Positions 7,972 through 15,903 of a DNA stretch of 64,000 bases are shown here, in pieces (position 1 is the stretch's first letter; each line of letters opens with the position of its first letter). Below the pieces are notes generated by a model. The model worked only from the letters and a program-made list of their open reading frames with translations. It made no database searches and was not told the origin of the DNA. The DNA comes from Alphaproteobacteria bacterium (GTDB lineage Bacteria > Pseudomonadota > Alphaproteobacteria > Micavibrionales > Micavibrionaceae). The position numbers and the translations under genes are program-made. The stretch lies in assembly GCA_016757515.1 (NCBI GenBank), contig JAERIN010000003.1:17350-81349 (forward strand), given 5' to 3'.

Positions 7972-9321
7972 ATGAGGCCGCTGCTCACCCCCGCCCAGAT
8001 GGCCGCCGCAGACGCCGCCACCATCGCCGCCGGCACGCCGCAGGGCGTTTTGATGGAGCGGGCCGGACGGGCCGTGCGCGACGGCGTGGTGCGCAATTTT
8101 GCGGTACGACCGGTTTGCGTCTTGGCCGGGCCAGGCAACAACGGCGGAGACGGCCGCATCGCCGCGCGCCTCTTGGCTGAGGCCTGTTGGCCCGTGGAGG
8201 TTTTTGGCCTGGACGCGCTGGAGGCCGCCGTCTTCACGCCCGAAACTCTGGTCCTGGACGCCCTGTTCGGCACGGGCCTGGCCAGGCCTTTGTCCGGTCC
8301 GGTGCGGTCCGCACTGCAAAGGGCCCGCGCGGCGGGGAGCGCGGTCTTGGCCGTGGACATCCCCAGCGGGGTGGACGGGGCCACCGGGGCGGCGGACCCA
8401 GGAACCCTGCCCGCCGAACGGACGGTCACCTTTGCGGCCAAGAAGCTGGGGCACGTTCTGCATCCCGGCTCTGCGCTCTGCGGCGCGGTGGAGGTGGCTA
8501 ACATCGGCATTCCCACGCCCCACGCCGCCGCGCGGGAGAACGGCCCAGACTTGTGGGCCCTGCCGTCCCCGGCACCCGGCGGGCATAAGTATGACCGGGG
8601 GTACGTGGTGATTTTTGGCGGGGCCCAGATGACGGGCGCGGCCCGCCTGGCCGCCGCCGCTTCTGCTCGCTCTGGCGCAGGGCTGGTGAGCGTGGTGTCC
8701 GCACCCCGCGCGGCGCAGGTCTATCGCACCACCTTGCCGCCACATATTCTCTATGAGACCTTGGGGGATGACCCCGCCGTCCATATTGCCGACGCAAGGC
8801 GTAACGTATGTCTCATAGGCCCCGGCGCCGGGGACATGGCCCGGTGCGCTCTGCCCCTCCTGGCCACGGGCAAGCCCGCCGTATTGGACGCAGATGCCCT
8901 GACGTACTGTGAAAACGAACCAGAGCGCTTCTTGTGCGCCCTCCACCCGGCTTGCGTCCTCACACCGCATGAGGGCGAGGCCCGGCGCCTGTTTGGCCCT
9001 CTTCCTGGCTCTAAGGTGGAGCAGGCCCAAGGGGCCGCCGACCGCGCAGGCTGTGTTGTGCTGCTCAAGGGGCCGGACACAACCATCGCCGCGCCCGGCC
9101 AGACGCCCGTGGTGAACACCACCGGCACGCCCCACCTGGCGACTGCGGGCTCCGGAGATGTGCTCGCGGGCGTTATCGCCGGCCTCATGGCCCAGGGCAT
9201 GGACCCCTTCCACGCTGCCTGTGCGGGGGCCTTCCTCCACGGACGGGCGGGCCAGGCCTTGGGCCCCGGCCTTGTCGCGCCGGACCTCATAGACGCTCTG
9301 CCCCTCGCGGTGTTATCCTAG
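7972..9321 (+). CDS. nnr: Bifunctional NAD(P)H-hydrate repair enzyme (epimerase/dehydratase)
   Basis: It repairs damaged NAD(P)H hydrates. The N-terminal YjeF_N domain (residues ~1-200) is the epimerase, with AGPGNNGGDG and ALFGTGLARPL. The C-terminal ribokinase-like domain (~210-449) is the ADP/ATP-dependent dehydratase, with GGHKYDRGYVVIFGG, LIGPGAGD, LTPHEGEA and NTTGTPHLATAGSGDVLAG (GSGD catalytic motif). The 449-residue length is a little short but both domains are complete. The following MotB-like gene begins only 7 nt later, so the genes are probably co-transcribed. Confidence 0.92.
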   Translation: MRPLLTPAQMAAADAATIAAGTPQGVLMERAGRAVRDGVVRNFAVRPVCVLAGPGNNGGDGRIAARLLAEACWPVEVFGLDALEAAVFTPETLVLDALFGTGLARPLSGPVRSALQRARAAGSAVLAVDIPSGVDGATGAADPGTLPAERTVTFAAKKLGHVLHPGSALCGAVEVANIGIPTPHAAARENGPDLWALPSPAPGGHKYDRGYVVIFGGAQMTGAARLAAAASARSGAGLVSVVSAPRAAQVYRTTLPPHILYETLGDDPAVHIADARRNVCLIGPGAGDMARCALPLLATGKPAVLDADALTYCENEPERFLCALHPACVLTPHEGEARRLFGPLPGSKVEQAQGAADRAGCVVLLKGPDTTIAAPGQTPVVNTTGTPHLATAGSGDVLAGVIAGLMAQGMDPFHAACAGAFLHGRAGQALGPGLVAPDLIDALPLAVLS

Positions 9322-9328
9322 TCAGACC

Positions 9329-9988
9329 ATGCCGCAGAGCCCCGCGCAGCAGTATATGATCTTGGCGCTGTTCGTCATCCTGCTGGCCTTTTTTGTGTTC
9401 CTAAACACGCTCACACGCCTGGACACGGGCAAGGCCGGGGCGGTGGCCCAGTCCCTAGAGGACGCCTTGGCCCTGCCACTCTCGCCGTCTGAGGAAGGCG
9501 CGGAAGCTGAGGGTCCGCCTCTGCCAACAGGGGTCGGGGGCGGGCAGGACAAGGGCCGGGGGGACGTCCCACAGCGCTTGGAGGCTCTGGAGGCCGTCTT
9601 CCGGGCGCAGGTGCCAGGCCTGGGCCCAGCCGAGCGGAGCCACGGGGGCACCCAGATGCGCCTAGAGGGGGATGCGGTGTTTTTTGAGGGAGCGCTGGCG
9701 CGCGCGGCGCGGGAGCAGGAGTCGCCCCTGGGCCGCCTGCTGACTGTGCTTCTGGCTTCGGGTGCGGACGGGCCGGCCCTGGAGATCACCCTAACCCTCG
9801 GCACCGGGTCCCCGCCGGCCGTCCTTCGGCCAGAGGCCGCGCGGGGCGCTGCGCTGCGCGTGGCGGCTATGGCGCGGGGGCTTGAGGCTCTGGGCCTGGA
9901 AGAGGGTTTTGTCCTCGCGGGCCTGGACTCCAGGCCCGCCGGTCGCCTGGAGATCACCCTGCGGCCTGCGGAGGAACGCGCCCCGTGA
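9329..9988 (+). CDS. Single-pass membrane protein paired with a MotB-like protein
   Basis: A 219-residue protein with one N-terminal transmembrane helix (residues ~7-29, ILALFVILLAFFVFLNTL), a proline/glycine-rich acidic linker, then a periplasmic region. Topology matches MotB/TolR-type proteins, but the aspartate expected in the helix of a MotB stator is absent and no OmpA signature is visible. Its stop overlaps the start of the next gene by 4 nt (GTGA), so the two products are probably made together. The role is inferred only from this pairing. Confidence 0.6.
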   Translation: MPQSPAQQYMILALFVILLAFFVFLNTLTRLDTGKAGAVAQSLEDALALPLSPSEEGAEAEGPPLPTGVGGGQDKGRGDVPQRLEALEAVFRAQVPGLGPAERSHGGTQMRLEGDAVFFEGALARAAREQESPLGRLLTVLLASGADGPALEITLTLGTGSPPAVLRPEAARGAALRVAAMARGLEALGLEEGFVLAGLDSRPAGRLEITLRPAEERAP

Positions 9989-10734
9989 TCCGCAATCTCC
10001 CCCCTGAGCGCCGCGCGCCGGGCCGTAGCCTGTGGCTCTTGACCTTCACGGACATCATGGCCCTGATGCTAACGTTCTTTGTGATGCTCTTTTCCATGGC
10101 CGAGCGCCCCGAGGAGCCCACCTGGGAGGGTGCGCGGCGGGCCCTGGCCCTTGGGCTCGCGCGGTGGCAGGGAGAGGGCCCCCACCATGGCGGGCCTCAG
10201 GACATCCCCGGCATCCCAACCCGTTGGCCCCCCGCGCCGTACCTGGACCTGGGCTACCTCGGCACCCTCTTGGCGGAGAAAGTCCGCACAGAGCCTGTTC
10301 TGGACGGCATCCGCGTCGCGCCAGGGCCGCAGGGCCTGGTGCTCTCCCTGCCTGCGGACCTGCTCTTCGCCCCCGGCTCTGCGGCGCTGTCCCCGCGCGG
10401 GCGGGCAAAGGCCGCTGCTCTGGCTGGTGCCCTGGGGCGCCTCACAAACCGCATCGCCCTCATCGGGCACACGGACCCCAGGCCTATAGAGGTCGCCCGC
10501 GCCGGCGGGGCTGTCTGGCCGTCCAACCGCGCTCTGTCCGTCGCCCGCGCACTGTCCGTCGCGCGCGCGCTGCACAAGGCCGGGTGCCCCGCGCCCATAG
10601 AGGTCTGGGGCGCAGGCTCTGGGGGCTACGCGGCCCTGGACCCGGCCCTGCCCGAAGAGACCCGCATGGCCGCCGCCAGACGGGTGGACATTGTGGTCCT
10701 GCCCGAGGGGCGGCCCCCCGCACGAACACCCTAA
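9985..10734 (+). CDS. MotB-like OmpA-domain protein
   Basis: A 249-residue protein with the MotB plug topology. One transmembrane helix contains LLTFTDIMALMLTFFVMLFSM; the Asp in FTDIM is at the position of the MotB proton-binding residue. An OmpA/MotB-type domain follows from ~residue 110 (ADLLFAPGSAALSPRG, ALIGHTDPRP, GAGSGGYAALDPA, ARRVDIVVLP). It could be a peptidoglycan-anchoring stator subunit or a flagellum-independent paralogue; no MotA is adjacent. Inside the OmpA domain an 18-bp unit is tandemly duplicated (10531-10566), giving ALSVARALSVAR. The stop overlaps the convergent mlaE stop. Confidence 0.75.
   Translation: MIRNLPPERRAPGRSLWLLTFTDIMALMLTFFVMLFSMAERPEEPTWEGARRALALGLARWQGEGPHHGGPQDIPGIPTRWPPAPYLDLGYLGTLLAEKVRTEPVLDGIRVAPGPQGLVLSLPADLLFAPGSAALSPRGRAKAAALAGALGRLTNRIALIGHTDPRPIEVARAGGAVWPSNRALSVARALSVARALHKAGCPAPIEVWGAGSGGYAALDPALPEETRMAAARRVDIVVLPEGRPPARTP
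10531..10566 (+). repeat. 18-bp tandem duplication inside the OmpA domain
   Basis: Two in-frame units (10531-10548 and 10549-10566) differ by two bases and both encode ALSVAR. The repeat lies in the helix that normally reads NxxLSxxRAxxV in OmpA domains, so it lengthens that helix by six residues. Confidence 0.7.
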
Positions 10735-11510
10735 GAGAACAACACCTGTGTGAGGAGGTAATTGGCCAGCAAGATCAAGATGGACGCCGACACGACGGCG
10801 TTCATGGTGGCGGTGCCCACGCCCTGCGCCCCGCCTGCGGCGTGGTACCCGTGGAAGCACCCCAACACGGCCACGAGGAAGCCAAAAACCGCGGCCTTCA
10901 CCAGGCCAGAAATAACGTCCATGCGCTCCAACGCATCCCACATTTGGGTCACAAAGGAGCCAGAGCCAAAGCCCAGGTCGTACACGCCCACGAGGAACCC
11001 GCCCCACAGGCCGATGATGTCCCCCACGAGGACGAGGAGGGGGAGCATGGCGGTCGCGGCCAGGACGCGCGGGGCGATGAGATAACGGAACGGGTCCACG
11101 GACAGCGTGCGCAGCGCGTCTATCTGCTCCGTGACGCGCATGGTGCCCAGCTCTGCAGCCATGGCGGCCCCCACGCGCCCGGCGACCATCAGGCCCGCCA
11201 GGACGGGGGCCAGCTCGCGGGTGATGGAGATGGCCACAATGGTGGCCACCGCGCCCTCCGCGTTCATGCGGGCGAAGCCCGTGTGGCTCTGCAGGGCGAG
11301 GACCATCCCCGTGAACAGCGCCGTGAGGGCCACCACGGGCAGGGAGAAGTAGCCAATCTCGACGGCCTGCCGGGCGAGTTGGCCGGGGAAGAAGGGGGGC
11401 GTGACCGCCGCGCCCACGGCCCGCCCCGCGAAGGCCGCGCTGCGCCCGATGCGGGCCAAGAACCCCGCCGCCCCGCGCCCCACCGCGCCTATAGGCTCCG
11501 TCACCGCCAT
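10731..11510 (-). CDS. mlaE: MlaE-family ABC transporter permease
   Basis: The inner-membrane permease of a Mla-type phospholipid transport system that maintains outer-membrane lipid asymmetry. With the start at 11510 (MAVTEPIGAVGRG) it is 259 residues, matching the family. Features are multiple transmembrane helices, SLPVVALTALFTGMVLALQ, the hallmark ITRELAPVLAGLMVAGRVGA, the EQIDAL motif and YLIAPRVLA. The upstream extension to 11606 is proline/glycine-rich and probably non-coding. Partner genes (MlaF ATPase, MlaD) are not in the window. Confidence 0.92.
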   Translation of the reverse strand: MAVTEPIGAVGRGAAGFLARIGRSAAFAGRAVGAAVTPPFFPGQLARQAVEIGYFSLPVVALTALFTGMVLALQSHTGFARMNAEGAVATIVAISITRELAPVLAGLMVAGRVGAAMAAELGTMRVTEQIDALRTLSVDPFRYLIAPRVLAATAMLPLLVLVGDIIGLWGGFLVGVYDLGFGSGSFVTQMWDALERMDVISGLVKAAVFGFLVAVLGCFHGYHAAGGAQGVGTATMNAVVSASILILLANYLLTQVLFS

Positions 11511-11587
11511 GGGACACGGGCGTAGCAGAAAGCCCCCGCCCCCGCCAGGGGCTCCCGCCCGGGCGGGACATGTGCTATCACGCGGGC

Positions 11588-12118
11588 ATGGAGATGCCGC
11601 TGACAACCAAAGGGAAGATAGAGGAATACGCAGCCCGGTACGATGCCGCGAATACCGCCCACGCGCAGGATGAGCTGGACCTTATGGCCCGTATGCGCGC
11701 GGCGGGACGGCGGGGGCACATGGATAAATCCGACCTGATCGCCCTTGCCGCGTGGAAGTGGCGGGGCGGGGCAGTGCGCCGCCTGTGTGAGCACAACACG
11801 CAAGACGAGGTGCGCGAGATCAGCGCCACGGCGTTCTCGGCCCGGTCGGAGCGCCTGCGCATCGGGGCTCTGATGGCCCTGTCCGGCGTGGCCTGGCCCA
11901 TGGCGAGCGCGGCCCTGCACCTGGCGGAGCTGCCGGGTGGCGGCTACCCCATCCTGGATGTCTGGGCCATGCAGGCCGTTGAGGGGAGCACCGCCTACAC
12001 CCTGGGGCGCTGGTTGACGTACACAAAGATGTGCCGCGATACCGCCCGCGACTGCGGCGTGGATATGCGCACCCTGGACAAGGCCCTGTGGGCCTTCGGG
12101 AAGTTCGGGATAGCGTAA
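11588..12118 (+). CDS. Conserved hypothetical protein
   Basis: A cytoplasmic, helix-rich protein of about 176 residues. The last 70 residues (GGYPILDVWAMQAV, then DMRTLDKALWAFGK) recall uncharacterised proteins with a helix-hairpin-helix glycosylase-like C-terminal half, but I see no catalytic lysine/aspartate signature that would prove a DNA glycosylase. ATG at 11588 is preferred; it follows a TGCTATCAC -10-like element closely, with another ATG two codons later. It is divergent from mlaE. Confidence 0.55.
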   Translation: MEMPLTTKGKIEEYAARYDAANTAHAQDELDLMARMRAAGRRGHMDKSDLIALAAWKWRGGAVRRLCEHNTQDEVREISATAFSARSERLRIGALMALSGVAWPMASAALHLAELPGGGYPILDVWAMQAVEGSTAYTLGRWLTYTKMCRDTARDCGVDMRTLDKALWAFGKFGIA

Positions 12119-12155
12119 TACCCCGCGTGGCCCTGGCTGTCTGGCCTCTGCGTGC

Positions 12156-12161
12156 TATGCT
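12156..12161 (+). promoter_or_regulatory. -10-like hexamer of a probable leaderless promoter
   Basis: TATGCT is followed after seven nucleotides by the GTG at 12169. This favours that GTG over the ATG at 12157, which lies within the hexamer. Confidence 0.4.
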
Positions 12162-12168
12162 CGCGCGC

Positions 12169-12417
12169 GTGTACGCAGACCCCTTGAAGTTCTACGGCCT
12201 GGACTGGGCTGCCATGGCGTGCGTGTTCGCGGCCTATACCCTCCTGGGCAACAAGAACAAGTGGGGCTTTGTGGCGGGGATGAGCGGCAACGCCCTGTTC
12301 GCCGCGATAGCCGTAATGATCGGCTCCGCGCCCATTCTGGCCGCGAATATCGCCTTTATCGCCATAAACGCCCGCGGCTTTTGGAAGTGGTGGCGTCAAG
12401 GCAATCCCCCGGCCTGA
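12169..12417 (+). CDS. Small integral membrane protein
   Basis: A protein of about 82 residues with three probable transmembrane segments (WAAMACVFAAYTLLG, GFVAGMSGNALFAAIAVMIG, ILAANIAFIAINARGFWKWW). The pattern resembles a short PnuC-like or half-transporter membrane protein. GTG at 12169 is chosen because a -10-like TATGCT ends seven nucleotides before it; ATG at 12157 is the alternative. Substrate unknown. Confidence 0.55.
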   Translation: MYADPLKFYGLDWAAMACVFAAYTLLGNKNKWGFVAGMSGNALFAAIAVMIGSAPILAANIAFIAINARGFWKWWRQGNPPA

Positions 12418-12434
12418 CAATGCCCAAGAGGCAT

Positions 12435-13004
12435 TCACGCCCCTTGCCAGCGCACAAGGAGGCGCTCCACCACGCCTGCCAGGAACTGGGCCTGGTCCGT
12501 GGACTGGCCGGGGGCAAAGGCCTGCGGATCGCGGGAGCCGAAGGCCAAGACGCCGGGCGTGCCGGGCGGGGTGACCCTGAGCAGAATCTGGGACCGCACG
12601 AGGGCCGCCCCGCCGCCGTAGAGGGCCTCAGAGCCTGTGATGTCCCCGTGGAGCGCGAAGGCGGCGTCGCCCAGCCAGGCCTGGACCGTTCCAGGGGGCA
12701 GGAGGCGCAGCGGGCCGTTTGGGATGAGCGGTATGGGGCCAGAACCCGACTCCATGGCCAGGGCCGCCGCGTCCACGTCCAGCCAGGCCAGAGAGTCCAG
12801 CGTAAGCGCCTGAAAGAACCCCGCGCCGTCCTGCGCGTCCAGGAGGCGGAGCACCAGGCCGTGGACCCGCGCGGCATTGTTTGCGTTCGCCCGCGTGGCC
12901 TCCACCACGGCCTGCGCCGCGTCGTCCGCTGCGGCCTTCTCCTGGCGCAGACGGGCGATGAGGTGGGCCTGGAAGTCGGCCACGGGGGGGGCAGAATCGG
13001 GCAT
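12435..13004 (-). CDS. DUF484 family protein
   Basis: A 189-residue protein of the DUF484 family, GAF-like cytoplasmic proteins of unknown function; in other proteobacteria DUF484 genes often neighbour dapF/xerC. Support comes from a helical N-terminus (DFQAHLIARLRQEKAAAD), the GAF-type middle (LDSLAWLDVDAAALAMES), and the conserved C-terminal FGSRDPQAFAPGQSTDQAQF and LAGVVERLLVRW. It is convergent with the preceding small membrane protein gene and divergent from the glycosyltransferase gene. Confidence 0.8.
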   Translation of the reverse strand: MPDSAPPVADFQAHLIARLRQEKAAADDAAQAVVEATRANANNAARVHGLVLRLLDAQDGAGFFQALTLDSLAWLDVDAAALAMESGSGPIPLIPNGPLRLLPPGTVQAWLGDAAFALHGDITGSEALYGGGAALVRSQILLRVTPPGTPGVLAFGSRDPQAFAPGQSTDQAQFLAGVVERLLVRWQGA

Positions 13005-13081
13005 GGGCGTATCTTGGGCGTTTTTCCGGCCCGGTCAAGGCGGCCCCCTGGGGCATATGGAGGCCGGCGGGCTGCTGTGCG

Positions 13082-13087
13082 TAGAAT
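13082..13087 (+). promoter_or_regulatory. -10-like hexamer of a probable leaderless promoter
   Basis: TAGAAT ends six nucleotides before the glycosyltransferase ATG at 13094. There is no Shine-Dalgarno sequence and no clear -35. Confidence 0.45.
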
Positions 13088-13093
13088 GCCCTT

Positions 13094-14260
13094 ATGATTC
13101 GGGGCAGGCGCACAACGGTCCTCCAGGTGATACCGGAGCTGTCCGCCGGCGGGGCGGAGCAGGGCTGCGTGGACGTGGCCGCAGCCCTGGCGGAGGCGGG
13201 CTGCCGGGCCCTAGTGGCCTGCCGGGGGGGCACGCGCCTGCATGAGCTCGTCCGTGTGGGGGCGGAGCACGTGCCCATGCCCGTGCACGCCAAAAATCCG
13301 CTGACCATATGGTCCAACGCCCGCCGCCTGGCCGCCCTCGCCCGCGCGGAGGGGGTGGACATTCTGCACGCACGCTCCCGAGCGCCGGCCTGGTCCGCCT
13401 TTTACGCCGCGCGCTGGGCCGCGATGCCCTTTGTCACCACCTGCCACGCGCCCTACCCCTGCCAGAGCGCGGCCAAGCGGGCCTACAACGCCGTCATGGC
13501 CCGGGGGGAGCGGGTCATCGCCATATCCCACTACGTAGCCCGGCACGCGGTGGAGGCCCTGGGGGCGGACCCTGCCGCCGTACGCGTGGTGCCCCGGGGG
13601 ATAGCGGTGGAGCGCTTCCACCCCAACGCCGTATCGCCCGAGCGGATGATAGACCTTGCCCGCCGCTGGCGCGTGCCGGACGGGGCGAACATAGTGCTTA
13701 TGCCCGCGCGCCTGACGCGGTGGAAGGGGCACGCCGTCTTGATAGAGGCCCTGGCCCTGCTGCGCCGCCCGGACGTGTGCGCCGTCCTGGTGGGCGACGC
13801 GCAGGGGCGAGGCAAGTATGTGGCGGAGCTGGAGGCACTCATAGCGCAAAGGGGCCTGTCTGGCTCTGTGCGCCTGCCCGGCCCGTGCGCGGACATGCCC
13901 GCCGCCTACGCCCTGGCGAGTGTGGTCGTGGCCCCCTCCACGGAACCGGAGGGGTTTGGCCGCGTGCCCGTGGAGGCGCAGGCCATGGGCAAGCCCATCG
14001 TGGCGGCGGACCACGGCGGGGCGTGCGAAACCATAGAGCGGGGGGAGACCGGGTGGCTGGTGGAGCCGGGGGACGCCGCAGCCCTGGCCGAGGGCGTGCG
14101 GCAGGCCCTGGCCCTAACGCCCCGCGCGCGCGCGATGCTGGCCACCCGGGCCATGTCGCGGGTGGCGCAGCACTTCACCCGCGAGACCATGGCCGCGCAG
14201 ACCCTGTCCGTCTATGGCGAAGTCCTGGGCCGGGCGATACCTACGCCGCTATCTGTATGA
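13094..14260 (+). CDS. GT4-family glycosyltransferase
   Basis: A GT-B fold retaining glycosyltransferase, probably acting on surface polysaccharide or lipid-linked sugars at the inner membrane. Of its 388 residues, the N-terminal half carries VIPELSAGGAEQG (typical GT4 opening) and ILHARSRAPAW. The C-terminal nucleotide-sugar domain carries MPARLTRWKGHAVLIEAL, the DMPAAYALASVVVAPS stretch, and the E-x7-E motif in EPEGFGRVPVEAQAMG. No other polysaccharide genes are adjacent, so donor and acceptor cannot be deduced. Confidence 0.9.
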   Translation: MIRGRRTTVLQVIPELSAGGAEQGCVDVAAALAEAGCRALVACRGGTRLHELVRVGAEHVPMPVHAKNPLTIWSNARRLAALARAEGVDILHARSRAPAWSAFYAARWAAMPFVTTCHAPYPCQSAAKRAYNAVMARGERVIAISHYVARHAVEALGADPAAVRVVPRGIAVERFHPNAVSPERMIDLARRWRVPDGANIVLMPARLTRWKGHAVLIEALALLRRPDVCAVLVGDAQGRGKYVAELEALIAQRGLSGSVRLPGPCADMPAAYALASVVVAPSTEPEGFGRVPVEAQAMGKPIVAADHGGACETIERGETGWLVEPGDAAALAEGVRQALALTPRARAMLATRAMSRVAQHFTRETMAAQTLSVYGEVLGRAIPTPLSV

Positions 14261-14463
14261 TCTCTCGCCATTACACGCCGCTAAAGCACCCGTGCGATCG
14301 CGGTGCCCCATAACGTTGCCTACCCCCTTACTCTTTTAGACGTCGGCCTTGACGCCGTGAGGCTGGGGGTGGCAGGGTTGCGGACCCTGACAACAAACGG
14401 AGGGCCCCGGCCATTCCTACCACCGCTGCCCTGGCACCGCCCCACGTCCTCGGTGCCGAAGAG

Positions 14464-14784
14464 ATGCGGGCCACCGCCCTGCGCGTCCTCGTGGACGGCA
14501 AGGCCCAGGACGTCGTCACCATTGACCTCACGGGGCGCATGCCCCTGGCGGACACGATGCTCGTGGCCTCGGGCACCTCTGCCCGGCACGTATCGGCCCT
14601 GGCCGAGAAGCTAGCAGAGGCCCTGAAGCCCTGCGCCGTGGGCCCCGTGCGGACGCACGGACTTGCGCAGGGGGACTGGGCCCTGGTGGACGCGGGGGAC
14701 GTGATCGTCCATGTCATGCGCCCAGAGGTCCGGGCCTTTTACGCGATTGAGGACCTGTGGGGCACAGAGACGTGCCCAAGATAG
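14464..14784 (+). CDS. rsfS: Ribosome silencing factor RsfS
   Basis: RsfS binds ribosomal protein uL14 and blocks subunit joining under starvation. The core DGKAQDVVTIDLTGRMPLAD, followed by MLVASGTSARHV and a C-terminal GDVIVHVMRPEVRAFYAIED, is diagnostic. From the first ATG (14464) the protein has 106 residues. However, family-like residues (LGAEEM) continue upstream in frame, and the strong sequence GGAGGG lies eight nucleotides before an ATT at 14413, so translation may begin at ATT, adding 17 residues. The stop overlaps the start of rlmH. Confidence 0.9.
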   Translation: MRATALRVLVDGKAQDVVTIDLTGRMPLADTMLVASGTSARHVSALAEKLAEALKPCAVGPVRTHGLAQGDWALVDAGDVIVHVMRPEVRAFYAIEDLWGTETCPR

Positions 14785-15170
14785 ACCTCATCACCGTGGG
14801 CAAGGCACCTAGGGGGGCCCTCGCAGACCTGTGCGCAGAGTACGAGAAGCGAATCACCTGGCCCCTGGCCGTCCTGGACACGGCGGACGCGGCCAAGCAG
14901 CTGAAGGATGGGGCTTTTGTCATTGCCCTGGATGAGTCCGGCCAGGCTCTGTCCTCGCGGGCCTTTGCGGACCTCTTGGCTGCGTACAGCCGCGTACAGA
15001 TATGCATCGGCGGCCCTGACGGGCACGCGCCCGCCGTCCGCGCGCGGGCGGACGCCGTTGCTGCCTTCGGCCCACAGACCTGGCCCCACCGCCTTGTGCG
15101 CCTTATGGCCCTGGAGCAGGTCTACCGCGCGCAGCAGATCCTCGCCGGCCACCCCTACCACCGGGCGTGA
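14772..15170 (+). CDS. rlmH: 23S rRNA (pseudouridine1915-N3)-methyltransferase RlmH
   Basis: RlmH methylates pseudouridine 1915 in helix 69 of 23S rRNA. The start at GTG 14772 (VPKIDLITVGKAP) is preferred over an earlier GTG because KIDLITVGK is the family opening. The C-terminal half contains FVIALDESGQALSSRAFA, the SAM-binding ICIGGPDGH and the conserved end LMALEQVYRAQQILAGHPYHR. The length of 132 residues is a little under the family norm of about 155. It overlaps rsfS by 13 nt, a common rsfS-rlmH arrangement. Confidence 0.93.
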   Translation: MPKIDLITVGKAPRGALADLCAEYEKRITWPLAVLDTADAAKQLKDGAFVIALDESGQALSSRAFADLLAAYSRVQICIGGPDGHAPAVRARADAVAAFGPQTWPHRLVRLMALEQVYRAQQILAGHPYHRA

Positions 15171-15194
15171 GGCGGCCCTTTAGGCGAATGTCGC

Positions 15195-15223
15195 TTGATT
15201 TGTGCGCGGGAAGGCGCTATAAG
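15195..15223 (+). promoter_or_regulatory. Promoter of rplY
   Basis: TTGATT (15195-15200), a 17-nt spacer and TATAAG (15218-15223) precede the ribosomal protein gene. The transcript would have a leader of about 30 nt with a good Shine-Dalgarno (TAAGGAG) before the ATG at 15259. Confidence 0.65.
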
Positions 15224-15258
15224 CCCGGCCCTTGACGCACGCACTAAGGAGCCGAACC

Positions 15259-15903
15259 ATGGCCAAGACCTATGCCCTCGCCGCCACGACCACCACCACC
15301 ACGGGCAAGGGGGCCGCGCGGGCTCTGCGCCGCTCGGGCCGCCTGCCCGCGGTGCTTTATGGTGGCTCTGAAGGGTCTGTGCCCCTTTCCGTGGACGAAA
15401 ACGCAGTGAATGTGGAATACCTGCGGGGGCACATGCTCACCACCGTGTGCGCCCTAGAGGTGGACGGCGCGGCGCAGAAGACCCTGGTGCGGGACGTGCA
15501 GCGTCACCCGGTGACGGACCGCGTGATCCACGTGGACTTTGTCCGCGTGACGGACCGGACCATGGTCTCGGTGCCCGTGCCGGTGCGGTTTATCAACGAA
15601 GACAAGTGCCCCGGCCTGGAGCAGAAGGGGACGTTGGCCGTCGTCCGGCGGGAGGTGGAGATCCTCTGCCGCGCGAACGCCATCCCGGACGTGATAGAGG
15701 TGGACCTTGAGGGGGTGGAGAACGGGGAGTCCATCCATGTCTCTCGCGCCCATCTGCCCGAAGGCACGCGCCCGACCATCACGGACAGAGACTTCACCAT
15801 CGCCACGCTCCAGGCCCCGCGCCGGGCGGAGGCTGTGGAAGAGGAGGAGGCCGAGGCCGAGGTGCCTGCCGCAGAGGCCGACGAAGAGGAGGAGGCCGCT
15901 TAG
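15259..15903 (+). CDS. rplY: 50S ribosomal protein bL25 (Ctc form)
   Basis: The 5S rRNA-binding ribosomal protein in its long, general-stress Ctc form: an N-terminal L25 domain (GAARALRRSGRLPAVLYGG) plus the C-terminal TL5-type beta domain (VPVPVRFINEDKCPG, then VIEVDLEGVENGESIHVS). It ends in an acidic alanine/glutamate tail common in alphaproteobacteria. At 214 residues it is typical. The ATG at 15259 follows TAAGGAG by eight nucleotides; an upstream frame to 15232 lacks such a signal. The next gene starts directly after the stop. Confidence 0.95.
   Translation: MAKTYALAATTTTTTGKGAARALRRSGRLPAVLYGGSEGSVPLSVDENAVNVEYLRGHMLTTVCALEVDGAAQKTLVRDVQRHPVTDRVIHVDFVRVTDRTMVSVPVPVRFINEDKCPGLEQKGTLAVVRREVEILCRANAIPDVIEVDLEGVENGESIHVSRAHLPEGTRPTITDRDFTIATLQAPRRAEAVEEEEAEAEVPAAEADEEEEAA

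Noticed and set aside
6988..9240. A 750-codon open frame antisense to hemN and nnr
   Set aside because: Repetitive Gly/Arg/His-rich translation with no motif; it is the complement of two well-identified genes.
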